Shown here: piece by piece, positions 8,210 to 12,512 of the stretch | Position numbering within the stretch: position 1 is the stretch's first letter | Layout of the letters: each line of letters opens with the position of its first letter | The notes under the pieces: generated by a model | Databases searched by the model: none | Told to the model about the DNA's origin: nothing | Seen by the model: the letters and a program-made list of their open reading frames with translations, nothing else | NCBI GenBank assembly: GCA_051872535.1 | Contig: JBJEDY010000029.1 | Span: forward strand, 1-12,512 | DNA: 12,512 nucleotides | Direction of reading: 5' to 3' | Source of the DNA: CAOJBM01 sp051872535 | GTDB lineage: Bacteria; Bacillota_I; Bacilli_A; RF39; UBA660 | Made by a program: the position numbers and the translations under genes

Positions 8210-8308
8210 TATTCATAGTGCACATTTTACTTATATAGTTTGAATATTATAACATGGTCAGTTATACCCAAACATATAATTTGCAACTATTCATAATGTG
8301 CATTCAAC
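8210..8308 (+). repeat. Right-end block of unit 1: paired TATTCATA repeats and conserved motif
   Basis: Two related 21-bp direct repeats (8210-8230 and 8288-8308; the first begins TATTCATAGTGCACATT, the second TATTCATAATGTGCATT) match at about 16-17 of 21 positions and start 78 bp apart. The interval from 8257 (GTCAGTTATACCCAAACAT, then TATAA) recurs at 9333. Such spaced repeats beside an attachment core are typical of recombinase arm or core sites, but no protein is assigned. Confidence 0.6.
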
Positions 8309-8309
8309 A

Positions 8310-8441
8310 CACGTTGAATGTGTATGTGTTCTAAAACTTAAATAAAACCTTATATTTAGGCGAAAATCAACTATTCAGAGCCTATAAAAAAGTATATTTT
8401 TGATAAAAAAACACTGATTTTCATCAAAAAAATAGAAAAAA
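8310..8441 (+). repeat. rlmD 3'-end direct repeat, copy B
   Basis: It reproduces the last 12 codons of rlmD including the TAA (HVECVCVLKLK, identical over 37 bp) without the rest of the gene; the frame is closed by TAA at 8277-8279. About 95 bp of the sequence following rlmD is also reproduced. TTTTTGAT and ATCAAAAA form a perfect 8-bp inverted pair here, which is less perfect in copy A. It separates the nitrilase and EEP units. Confidence 0.85.
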
Positions 8442-8453
8442 AATAATATTAGA

Positions 8454-8459
8454 TATAAT
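8454..8459 (+). promoter_or_regulatory. -10 box for the EEP-family gene
   Basis: Consensus TATAAT lies 24 bp upstream of the ATG at 8483, just after repeat copy B. No recognisable -35 is present, because the region upstream is the A-rich end of the repeat. AGGAGA (8470-8475) is the ribosome site, 7 nt before the ATG. Confidence 0.5.
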
Positions 8460-8482
8460 GTCAAAAGTTAGGAGAGTAAGAA

Positions 8483-9274
8483 ATGAAAGTTTTAAGTTAT
8501 AATATTTATGGTGTTAAAAATACAGAATATCCAATACCTAAATGGTATGTAAGACAAGAAAATTTAAGAAAAATTTTAGATGATTTATTGAAAGATTTTG
8601 AAATTAAAGTATGCTGTTTTCAAGAAGTAAATCAGAATAACATAGATTTGTTAAATGAAATATTAAACAACAATAATTTTAAAATGTTAGAAAAATTTCC
8701 AATGAAAACAGAATCATATAATCAATATAATATAATTGCTATTAGAAATGAAAAAACAATAAATGTAAATTTTGCACATTGTTTACCTCATGGAAAAGAT
8801 ATGGAATATAAAAAAATTGAAAATCAAATAATTGATTATAATATGAGTGATTATAGGACAACTGTATTTGTAAATTTTGAATATAATAGCAAAAAATATC
8901 TTATTGGGAATATTCATACTGATTATATTTCTACCGAAGGAAAAATAAAAGGAACAGTTAAGTCATTAGATTATATGGATTCAATTAATTGTGATTATAA
9001 ATTTATTGTTGGAGATATGAATATGGTCTCTCATATGTCAGAAGTTTATAATATTCTAAAACAAAAAAATAATTATACTACTATTTCTAGAAATAAGAAA
9101 TTTAATATTCTAGATAATTCATGGCATGGATACGGAACGAAGGAACAAGTTAATGTAGATTTCGCTTTTATAGAGAAACGTATAAAAGCAAAATACGATT
9201 ACAAAATAATAAAGCAAAATGATATGTTAAATGAAGGTTCAGATCATAGACCAATTATATTAACTATAGAATAA
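8483..9274 (+). CDS. Endonuclease/exonuclease/phosphatase (EEP) family protein
   Basis: A 263-residue protein with the DNase I-like EEP fold. Motifs are in order: MKVLSYNIYG at the N-terminus, metal ligand E48 (CCFQEVN), H145 and D147 (NIHTDYI), D178/N180 (VGDMNMV), N224/D226 (NVDFAF) and D254/H255 (SDHRPI) near the C-terminus. All core catalytic residues are present, so it should be an active metal-dependent phosphodiesterase or nuclease. No signal peptide or membrane helix is seen, so it is probably cytoplasmic, which argues against a secreted sphingomyelinase. Substrate could be DNA, RNA or a small phosphodiester. It is the sole gene of island unit 2, between repeat copies B and C, with a strong ribosome site AGGAGAG. 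Confidence 0.9.
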   Translation: MKVLSYNIYGVKNTEYPIPKWYVRQENLRKILDDLLKDFEIKVCCFQEVNQNNIDLLNEILNNNNFKMLEKFPMKTESYNQYNIIAIRNEKTINVNFAHCLPHGKDMEYKKIENQIIDYNMSDYRTTVFVNFEYNSKKYLIGNIHTDYISTEGKIKGTVKSLDYMDSINCDYKFIVGDMNMVSHMSEVYNILKQKNNYTTISRNKKFNILDNSWHGYGTKEQVNVDFAFIEKRIKAKYDYKIIKQNDMLNEGSDHRPIILTIE

Positions 9275-9332
9275 GCAAAATAATTTTATATTTAAGGGTA
9301 ATTCTTAATAGTAGTATGTTCATTATGTAGTA

Positions 9333-9373
9333 GTCAGTTGTATCCAAACATATAAAAAGTAATTATTCATAAT
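9333..9373 (+). repeat. Right-end block of unit 2, matching the block at 8257-8297
   Basis: GTCAGTTGTATCCAAACAT followed by TATAA, then AATTATTCATAAT, repeats the block before copy B with about seven substitutions over 41 bp. The spacing to the downstream rlmD-like codon GAA is exactly the same in both (21 nt from CATAAT through GAA). The equal spacing ties this block functionally to the attachment-like core. Confidence 0.65.
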
Positions 9374-9376
9374 TAA

Positions 9377-9421
9377 CGAACGCGGCATATTGAAACAGTT
9401 TGTGTTCTTGAAAGAAAGTAA
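9377..9421 (+). pseudogene. 3'-end fragment of a second, different RlmD-family gene (copy C)
   Basis: Read in frame, 9380-9421 encodes TRHIETVCVLERK then TAA. This is the typical C-terminus of RlmD/RumA proteins in other Bacillota, aligned on the catalytic Glu of HVECVCVLKLK in the resident enzyme. A TAA at 9374-9376 closes the frame on the left, so only the tail exists. At DNA level it shares TTGAA and TGTGTTCT with copies A and B but differs elsewhere. It is best explained as an attachment-site half carried in from another species' rlmD. Confidence 0.6.
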
Positions 9422-9425
9422 TTTA

Positions 9426-9454
9426 TTGTGTTATGTATATTTATTTAATATAAT
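9426..9454 (+). promoter_or_regulatory. Promoter for the structured leader and ORF6N gene
   Basis: TTGTGT (9426-9431) and TATAAT (9449-9454) are separated by 17 bp. Transcription would begin near 9461, exactly where the first hairpin of the leader starts. Confidence 0.55.
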
Positions 9455-9460
9455 TAATAT

Positions 9461-9584
9461 GTATTAATTAAGTTGCTAAGTATTAATACGACAATTTGGT
9501 CGACTAGGGTTTATAAGTTTTATGCAACTAAAACTTATTTGCAAGCATGCGGAGATATACTTTTATAAGTATGTCTCTTTTTTT
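9461..9584 (+). ncRNA. Predicted structured leader RNA or attenuator, unknown class
   Basis: About 124 nt between the promoter and the AAGGAGG ribosome site fold into ordered elements. GTATTAAT (9461-9468) pairs with ATTAATAC (9482-9489). A short CGAC/GTCG hairpin follows (9489-9502; it shares one base with the first stem). ATAAGTTTTA (9513-9522) pairs perfectly with TAAAACTTAT (9529-9538) with loop TGCAAC. The loop bases TGCAA (9523-9527) are complementary to TTGCA at 9539-9543, which allows a pseudoknot. An intrinsic terminator closes the leader. This is the architecture of a riboswitch, attenuator or small regulatory RNA. I do not recognise a known family. Confidence 0.5.
9552..9584 (+). 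terminator. Intrinsic terminator/attenuator immediately before the ORF6N ribosome site
   Basis: GAGATATACTT (9552-9562) pairs with AAGTATGTCTC (9567-9577) through one G-T wobble across a TTAT loop, followed by seven T (9578-9584). It ends 2 bp before AAGGAGG (9587-9593), so it lies between promoter and gene and would prevent expression unless read through. Confidence 0.8.
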
Positions 9585-9663
9585 ATAAGGAGGAAAAAGA
9601 TGAATAAAGATAGAAAAAGTAAAAATAGAAAATTTAATATACGAAATAAGAGGGGTAGAAGTA

Positions 9664-10449
9664 ATGCTAGATTCTGATTTAGCAAGGCTTTATGAATGTA
9701 AAAATGGAACTAAAGAAGTTAATCAGGCAGTTAAGAATAATATAGATAAATTCCCTAAAAGATATAGTTTTCAATTAACTGATGATGAATGCAAATATTT
9801 GTGGTCAAAATTTTTGACCGCAAATATCAGTTCTAAATCTAGAAGTAATCCAAGAGTATTTACTGAACAAGGAGTTTATATGCTTGCTACAATTCTAAAA
9901 GGAAAAAAAGCTTCACAAATGACACTTCAAATAATGGATGCATTTGTTTTAATGAAAAGGTATATATCAGAGGGATTAATAAATAGTAGAATATTAGTAA
10001 ATCACGAAGAAAGAATACTAAAACTAGAAGAGTCTTTTAATAAATTTTCATCGAAAGAAAAAACAATTATTTATGAAGGAAAAATATATGATGCTTTTAG
10101 TGTTTTAATAGATATGTTTAATGAAGCTAAAATTGAAATTATTATAATAGATAACTATGCAAATAAAGATTTATTAGATATGTTAAGAAATATTAACAAA
10201 AAAATAATAATTATATCTAAAAATATTGATGAATTGCTAATAAAAAAATATAAATCCCAATATCAAAATATAGAATTTATAAATACAAATCCATTTCATG
10301 ATAGATATATTATTTTGGACAGAAGTATCGTTTATAGTAGTGGAATGTCTTTAAAAGATGTTGGGAAAAGTTATAGTTATATAAATAAAGAAAAAGAAGA
10401 AATATTTATTCGAGAATTATTAAAAAGACTTAATGATATGTTATGCTAA
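9664..10449 (+). CDS. ORF6N domain protein with PLD-like HDR C-terminal region; start possibly frameshifted
   Basis: From the ATG at 9664 the protein has 261 residues. The N-terminal ORF6N domain, found in phage and mobile-element regulators, runs LDSDLARLY, then NQAVKNNIDKFPKRYSFQLT and FTEQGVYMLATIL. A short coiled coil follows (about 115-135), and then a region with NPFHDRYIILDRS (H212, D213, R214) that resembles the phospholipase D-like half seen in many ORF6N proteins. The codons before 9664 already read IENLIYEIRGVEV, the conserved ORF6N start, but are cut off by TGA at 9601-9603. The ATG at 9600, 6 nt after AAGGAGG, is in the wrong frame. Removing one A after ATG would restore MIKIEKVKIENLIYEIRG. 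AGGGG (9651-9655) could serve the internal ATG. Sole gene of island unit 3; function is probably regulatory but unproven. Confidence 0.8.
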   Translation: MLDSDLARLYECKNGTKEVNQAVKNNIDKFPKRYSFQLTDDECKYLWSKFLTANISSKSRSNPRVFTEQGVYMLATILKGKKASQMTLQIMDAFVLMKRYISEGLINSRILVNHEERILKLEESFNKFSSKEKTIIYEGKIYDAFSVLIDMFNEAKIEIIIIDNYANKDLLDMLRNINKKIIIISKNIDELLIKKYKSQYQNIEFINTNPFHDRYIILDRSIVYSSGMSLKDVGKSYSYINKEKEEIFIRELLKRLNDMLC

Positions 10450-10484
10450 ACATAGTGGAAGAAAAATATAAATTAAGGCGTATT

Positions 10485-10548
10485 GTCAACCGCAGTCAAC
10501 CTTGGTGCCATGAGGTTTAACGTGTATGTATTCTAAAAATTAAATAAA
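10485..10548 (+). repeat. Diverged rlmD 3'-end copy D with adjacent GTCAACC repeats
   Basis: Positions 10521-10548 match the end of rlmD (7048-7075) at 25 of 28 bases and still read RVCILKIK then TAA, with a stop codon directly before. Just upstream, GTCAACC occurs twice (10485-10491 and 10495-10501), one helical turn apart, in a short patch that is richer in GC than its surroundings. This is the likely right boundary of the island, or an older insertion scar. Confidence 0.6.
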
Positions 10549-10623
10549 TTCTTATTTCCTAGTATTATTAAATATGTACTTATTAAGATATGATAAAAGC
10601 AATATATTTATTATCCCACAAAC

Positions 10624-10662
10624 AAAAAAGTAGTGTGTTGGTAAAACAACAACTACTTTTTT
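10624..10662. terminator. Bidirectional terminator after the DUF5661-type gene
   Basis: AAAAAAGTAGT (10624-10634) pairs with ACTACTTTTTT (10652-10662). After a single bulged G, TGTTG pairs with CAACA around a GTAAAA loop. Runs of A and T on both sides let it act in either direction. It lies 13 bp past the end of the minus-strand gene and also separates that gene from the island. Confidence 0.85.
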
Positions 10663-10675
10663 AGGAGGGGTATAT

Positions 10676-10948
10676 TTAGTTTAACCCTTCTTTTAATTTT
10701 TTTTCTAATTCTTTTTCTAATGCTGGTAATCCATATTCTTCATTATAATAATTTGGAAATTCCATTAAATGAGCAAGTGCAATCTTTGCAGTCATCATTA
10801 AATCATCATTTGTAACATTTGTAACTGGATTTACATATCCATGTTCTAATTCAATATTTAATCCTACTATTAAATCTTTAATAGTAAACTTATCAAATAC
10901 AATACCAAGTTTATTAGCAACAGTAATTGCATCACTTATTGTAAACAT
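10676..10948 (-). CDS. DUF5661-type small protein
   Basis: A 90-residue soluble protein with the layout I associate with DUF5661: a helical start with KLGIVFDKF, then GLNIELEHGY, then VTNDDLMMTAKIALAHLMEFPNYY and a charged tail. The conserved ELEHG and AHLxEFPxYY histidines and acids could bind metal, but no function is known to me. I place the start at ATG 10946-10948, preceded by GGTG; an in-frame TTG (10960) would add four residues and has no better ribosome site. A possible -10 lies at 10983-10988 and a strong terminator follows. It lies just outside the rlmD-repeat island, so it may be core or part of an older insertion. Confidence 0.8.
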   Translation of the reverse strand: MFTISDAITVANKLGIVFDKFTIKDLIVGLNIELEHGYVNPVTNVTNDDLMMTAKIALAHLMEFPNYYNEEYGLPALEKELEKKLKEGLN

Positions 10949-10982
10949 ATTAATCACCAATAAATAATATGTTACGCATCAC

Positions 10983-10988
10983 ATTATA
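10983..10988 (-). promoter_or_regulatory. -10 box for the DUF5661-type gene
   Basis: On the minus strand this reads TATAAT, 34 bp before the ATG. The -35 region 17 bp further upstream reads TTAATT, a weak match. The site lies between the stop of the HAD-like gene and the DUF5661-type gene, so the latter could be transcribed alone or by read-through. Confidence 0.4.
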
Positions 10989-11003
10989 TGATTTTTTTAT
11001 GAG

Positions 11004-11540
11004 TTAATTAAATTTTTTTTGTAAAGTCTTCTTTTTTGTAGTAGAAAACATATTAGTTTTTATTAGACTATTTAATTCAGATAATCCCTCCATATTTCTT
11101 GGCACAATAGATTCGAATTTTTCCATATTTTCAAATTCTAATAATTCTAGTAATATATTAGAATTCATTTCCGTATCATCAGCAAGATAAATCTTTTGTA
11201 TATAATATATGTTTTTTAGTTCATTTATATAATTTATCATTTGCCAAATTTTTCCTTTGATAGAATAGCTAAATCTATTTGATTCTAAGTAACCGACATC
11301 ACAAAATTGTTTTCCTATTGTTATTCTTTCATCTAAAAAGCTACACATAATATTATTATATTCAGAAACAATTTCTTTCTTTTCATTACTTACTAAGGAA
11401 AATAATAATATATCTGCTTGATTCTTTTCTTTTAATTCTTTTAGTAAAAAATTAAATTCCTGATAGTCGACTTTGGAATTTTTCTTAAAACCATCAATAG
11501 TACCATTAATATCACAAAAGAATATTACTAGTTTTTTCAT
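11004..11540 (-). CDS. HAD-superfamily-like protein with DxN variant motif I
   Basis: A 178-residue protein whose motifs fit the haloacid dehalogenase fold: motif I FFCDINGTI (D10, N12), motif II LLFSLVSN (S48), a lysine near IKGKIWQ (K95/K97) and motif IV IYLADDTEMN (D121, D122). Phosphatases of this superfamily normally have DxDGT; here the second Asp, the general acid/base, is Asn. It may be a weak or atypical phosphotransferase, or have lost hydrolysis. I start at ATG 11538-11540, where AAAGGAG lies 6 nt upstream; a further in-frame ATG (11591) would add 17 residues without a ribosome site. No closer family is recognised. Spacing to the DUF5661-type gene downstream is 55 bp with a separate -10, so co-transcription is uncertain. 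Confidence 0.7.
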   Translation of the reverse strand: MKKLVIFFCDINGTIDGFKKNSKVDYQEFNFLLKELKEKNQADILLFSLVSNEKKEIVSEYNNIMCSFLDERITIGKQFCDVGYLESNRFSYSIKGKIWQMINYINELKNIYYIQKIYLADDTEMNSNILLELLEFENMEKFESIVPRNMEGLSELNSLIKTNMFSTTKKKTLQKKFN

Positions 11541-11592
11541 AAAAAGCTCCTTTATGTATATAATTAAATTTTGTACAACATTAAACTGCATT

Positions 11593-11637
11593 TATACTAC
11601 ATAATAAACTTCAAACTAACTTCATTGTAGTATACCA
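11593..11637 (-). promoter_or_regulatory. Possible promoter and inverted repeat upstream of the HAD-like gene
   Basis: On the minus strand, TGGTATACT (11637-11629) is an extended -10 box that would give a leader of about 80 nt. TATACTAC (11593-11600) and GTAGTATA (11627-11634) form a perfect 8-bp inverted repeat separated by 26 bp, with the -10 box inside one arm. This could be an operator, or chance in AT-rich DNA. Confidence 0.35.
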
Positions 11638-11650
11638 TAAATAATTATTC

Positions 11651-11709
11651 TTGAAAATAGATAAAATGATCAGTTAGAATGATTATTACAAGAAGAACTA
11701 TGATATAAT
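11651..11709 (+). promoter_or_regulatory. Two candidate promoters for apt
   Basis: The nearer one is TGATATAAT at 11701-11709, a perfect extended -10 box 23 bp before the ATG. The farther one is TTGAAA (11651-11656) and TAGAAT (11675-11680) with 18-bp spacing. AGAGGA (11721-11726) is the ribosome site, with 6-nt spacing. Confidence 0.6.
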
Positions 11710-11732
11710 TTTTATAGAAAAGAGGAATTTAT

Positions 11733-12257
11733 ATGGAACAACTAAAAAAGTATATAGCAAGTATTAAAAATTTTCCTAAAGAAGGAATCATTTTTAGGGA
11801 TGTTACATCATTACTTGAAAATAAAGATACGCTAAGATTAGCGATTAATTCATTACAAGAACTATTACAAGATATTGATTTTGATGCGGTTGTAGGACCA
11901 GAATCAAGAGGCTTTATCTTTGGAATGCCAATTGCTTATAATCTAAATAAAGCTTTTATTCCTGTCCGTAAGAAAGGTAAATTACCAAGAGAAACAATTA
12001 GTGAAGAATATGCCTTAGAATATGGGACTGATACGTTAGAAATACATAAGAATAGTATTAAACCTGGTGATAAAGTAGTAATTATTGATGACTTAATAGC
12101 AACTGGTGGAACAATGGAAGCTATTATAAAAATGGTTAATCGATTAGGTGGAAAAGTAGTAAGAATTGTTACTTTAATAGAATTAATTGATTTAAAAGGA
12201 AGAGAACTATTAAAAGATACTGATATTAAATCATGTGTTGTTTATAAAGGAGAATAG
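11733..12257 (+). CDS. apt: Adenine phosphoribosyltransferase
   Basis: Apt makes AMP and pyrophosphate from adenine and PRPP in purine salvage, in the cytoplasm. The 174-residue protein is full length. It has the family's MEQLKKYIASIKNFPKEGI start and FRDVTSLL, the loop VVGPESRGFIFG (about 53-64), RKKGKLPRETIS (about 79-90), and the PRPP-binding motif VVIIDDLIATGGT (about 115-127). The start is supported by AGAGGA 6 nt upstream. In many Bacillota apt precedes relA; here the next gene starts 82 bp later and its visible N-terminus does not look like RelA. It marks the return to core chromosome after the accessory stretch. Confidence 0.97.
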   Translation: MEQLKKYIASIKNFPKEGIIFRDVTSLLENKDTLRLAINSLQELLQDIDFDAVVGPESRGFIFGMPIAYNLNKAFIPVRKKGKLPRETISEEYALEYGTDTLEIHKNSIKPGDKVVIIDDLIATGGTMEAIIKMVNRLGGKVVRIVTLIELIDLKGRELLKDTDIKSCVVYKGE

Positions 12258-12338
12258 ATAAAAATTAAAAAATGCCAAAATGCGACAAAATATTTAATTT
12301 TTAAATGTTAAACTTAGCATATTAGAAAGAGTGATAAT

Positions 12339-12512
12339 ATGCTAAAAGATGAATCAGCAGTTCTAGAGTTTAAAGGTAAAGATATTTTTAATAAAGAATT
12401 TATGGTAAAGATGGTTTATTTATTTATTAATCCAGGTGATGTTGTTTTAAAAACAGCAGCAGAGATTTTGCAAATAAAATTAAGGATAGAAGTTTTTTTT
12501 AATCAAAATCAT
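12339..12512 (+). CDS. N-terminal part of an unidentified protein (truncated by window end)
   Basis: From ATG 12339-12341 all 58 codons to the window end are open. The peptide begins MLKDESAVLEFKGKDIF and continues with a mixed hydrophobic/charged sequence that includes VYLFINPGDVVLKTAAEIL. GAAAGAGTGAT upstream is a modest ribosome site. I do not recognise a family. It follows apt by 82 bp on the same strand, with only a weak all-A/T inverted repeat (12260-12269 with 12293-12302) between, so it may be co-transcribed with apt. Confidence 0.55.
   Translation, partial: MLKDESAVLEFKGKDIFNKEFMVKMVYLFINPGDVVLKTAAEILQIKLRIEVFFNQNH

Larger units (their letters stand above)
7039..10548 (+). mobile_element. 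Composite accessory island: tandem one-gene cassettes at the rlmD 3' end
   Basis: Four copies of an rlmD 3'-end sequence (7039, 8310, 9377 and 10521) divide this stretch into three units of about 1.27, 1.07 and 1.13 kb. Each unit carries one plus-strand gene. Units 1 and 2 share a left end of about 95 bp after the rlmD stop, and the right junctions of units 1 and 2 share a second block (8257-8297 and 9333-9373). The layout is what serial site-specific insertion at an attachment site inside the 3' end of rlmD would leave. The 3' end of this gene (rum/rumA) is a known target of integrative conjugative elements in streptococci. No integrase, transposase or replication gene is seen, so the units are either non-autonomous or remnants. 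The right boundary is taken as the diverged copy at 10521-10548. Confidence 0.65.

Noticed and set aside
9600..9677. 25-codon open frame starting at the strong ribosome site before the ORF6N gene
   Set aside because: The peptide is lysine/asparagine/arginine-rich translation of the wrong frame; the same DNA encodes the conserved ORF6N start in another frame.
7039..10548. CRISPR array or tandem microsatellite interpretation of the repeats
   Set aside because: Copies are over 1 kb apart, few in number, coding-derived and separated by genes.
12260..12302. Inverted repeat after apt as a terminator
   Set aside because: The stem is entirely A-T with a 23-nt loop and no T-run beyond the arm itself; too weak to call.
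1..12512. tRNA or rRNA genes
   Set aside because: No stretch with tRNA-like GC content, T-loop or CCA end, and no rRNA-like conserved segments were seen.

Overview
The window is very AT-rich DNA from a low-GC Bacillota, most likely a Bacilli-like or Erysipelotrichia-like lineage; the species cannot be named from the sequence. TGA ends three genes in the germination operon, so the standard bacterial code applies and this is not a code-4 mycoplasma. A three-gene spore germinant receptor operon points to an endospore former. Shine-Dalgarno sites are strong and several promoters are of the extended -10 type (TGnTATAAT).

Layout. 1-63: tail of an unidentified gene. 153-773: acidic protein with a C-terminal zinc ribbon. 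889-2292: miaB (tRNA methylthiolation). 2332-5812, minus strand: germination operon in the order A (GerA/SpoVAF family), C (Ger(x)C lipoprotein), B (spore permease). Its genes overlap by ATGA, and it converges on miaB at a shared bidirectional terminator. 5875-7074: rlmD (23S rRNA uracil-C5 methyltransferase), divergent from the germination operon. 7075-10548: accessory island. 10676-11540, minus strand: a DUF5661-type protein and a HAD-like protein. 11733-12257: apt. 12339-12512: 5' part of an unidentified gene.

The notable region is 7039-10548. The last codons of rlmD recur downstream: 37 identical bp at 8310, inside a repeat of about 133 bp; a diverged 28-bp version at 10521; and at 9377 the last codons of a different RlmD-family gene (TRHIETVCVLERK then stop). 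Between successive copies lies one gene each: a nitrilase-family hydrolase, an endonuclease/exonuclease/phosphatase (EEP) family protein, and an ORF6N protein. The first two units share left ends (after the rlmD stop) and the first two right junctions share a second conserved block. I read this as serial insertion of small one-gene cassettes at the rlmD 3' end, each rebuilding the rlmD C-terminus. No recombinase gene is visible. The third unit also carries a predicted structured leader RNA (hairpins, possible pseudoknot, intrinsic terminator) ahead of an ORF6N gene whose start looks frameshifted by one base.

The flanking genes are housekeeping (tRNA and rRNA modification, purine salvage) or sporulation-related. 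The island genes show no metabolic link to them or to each other.
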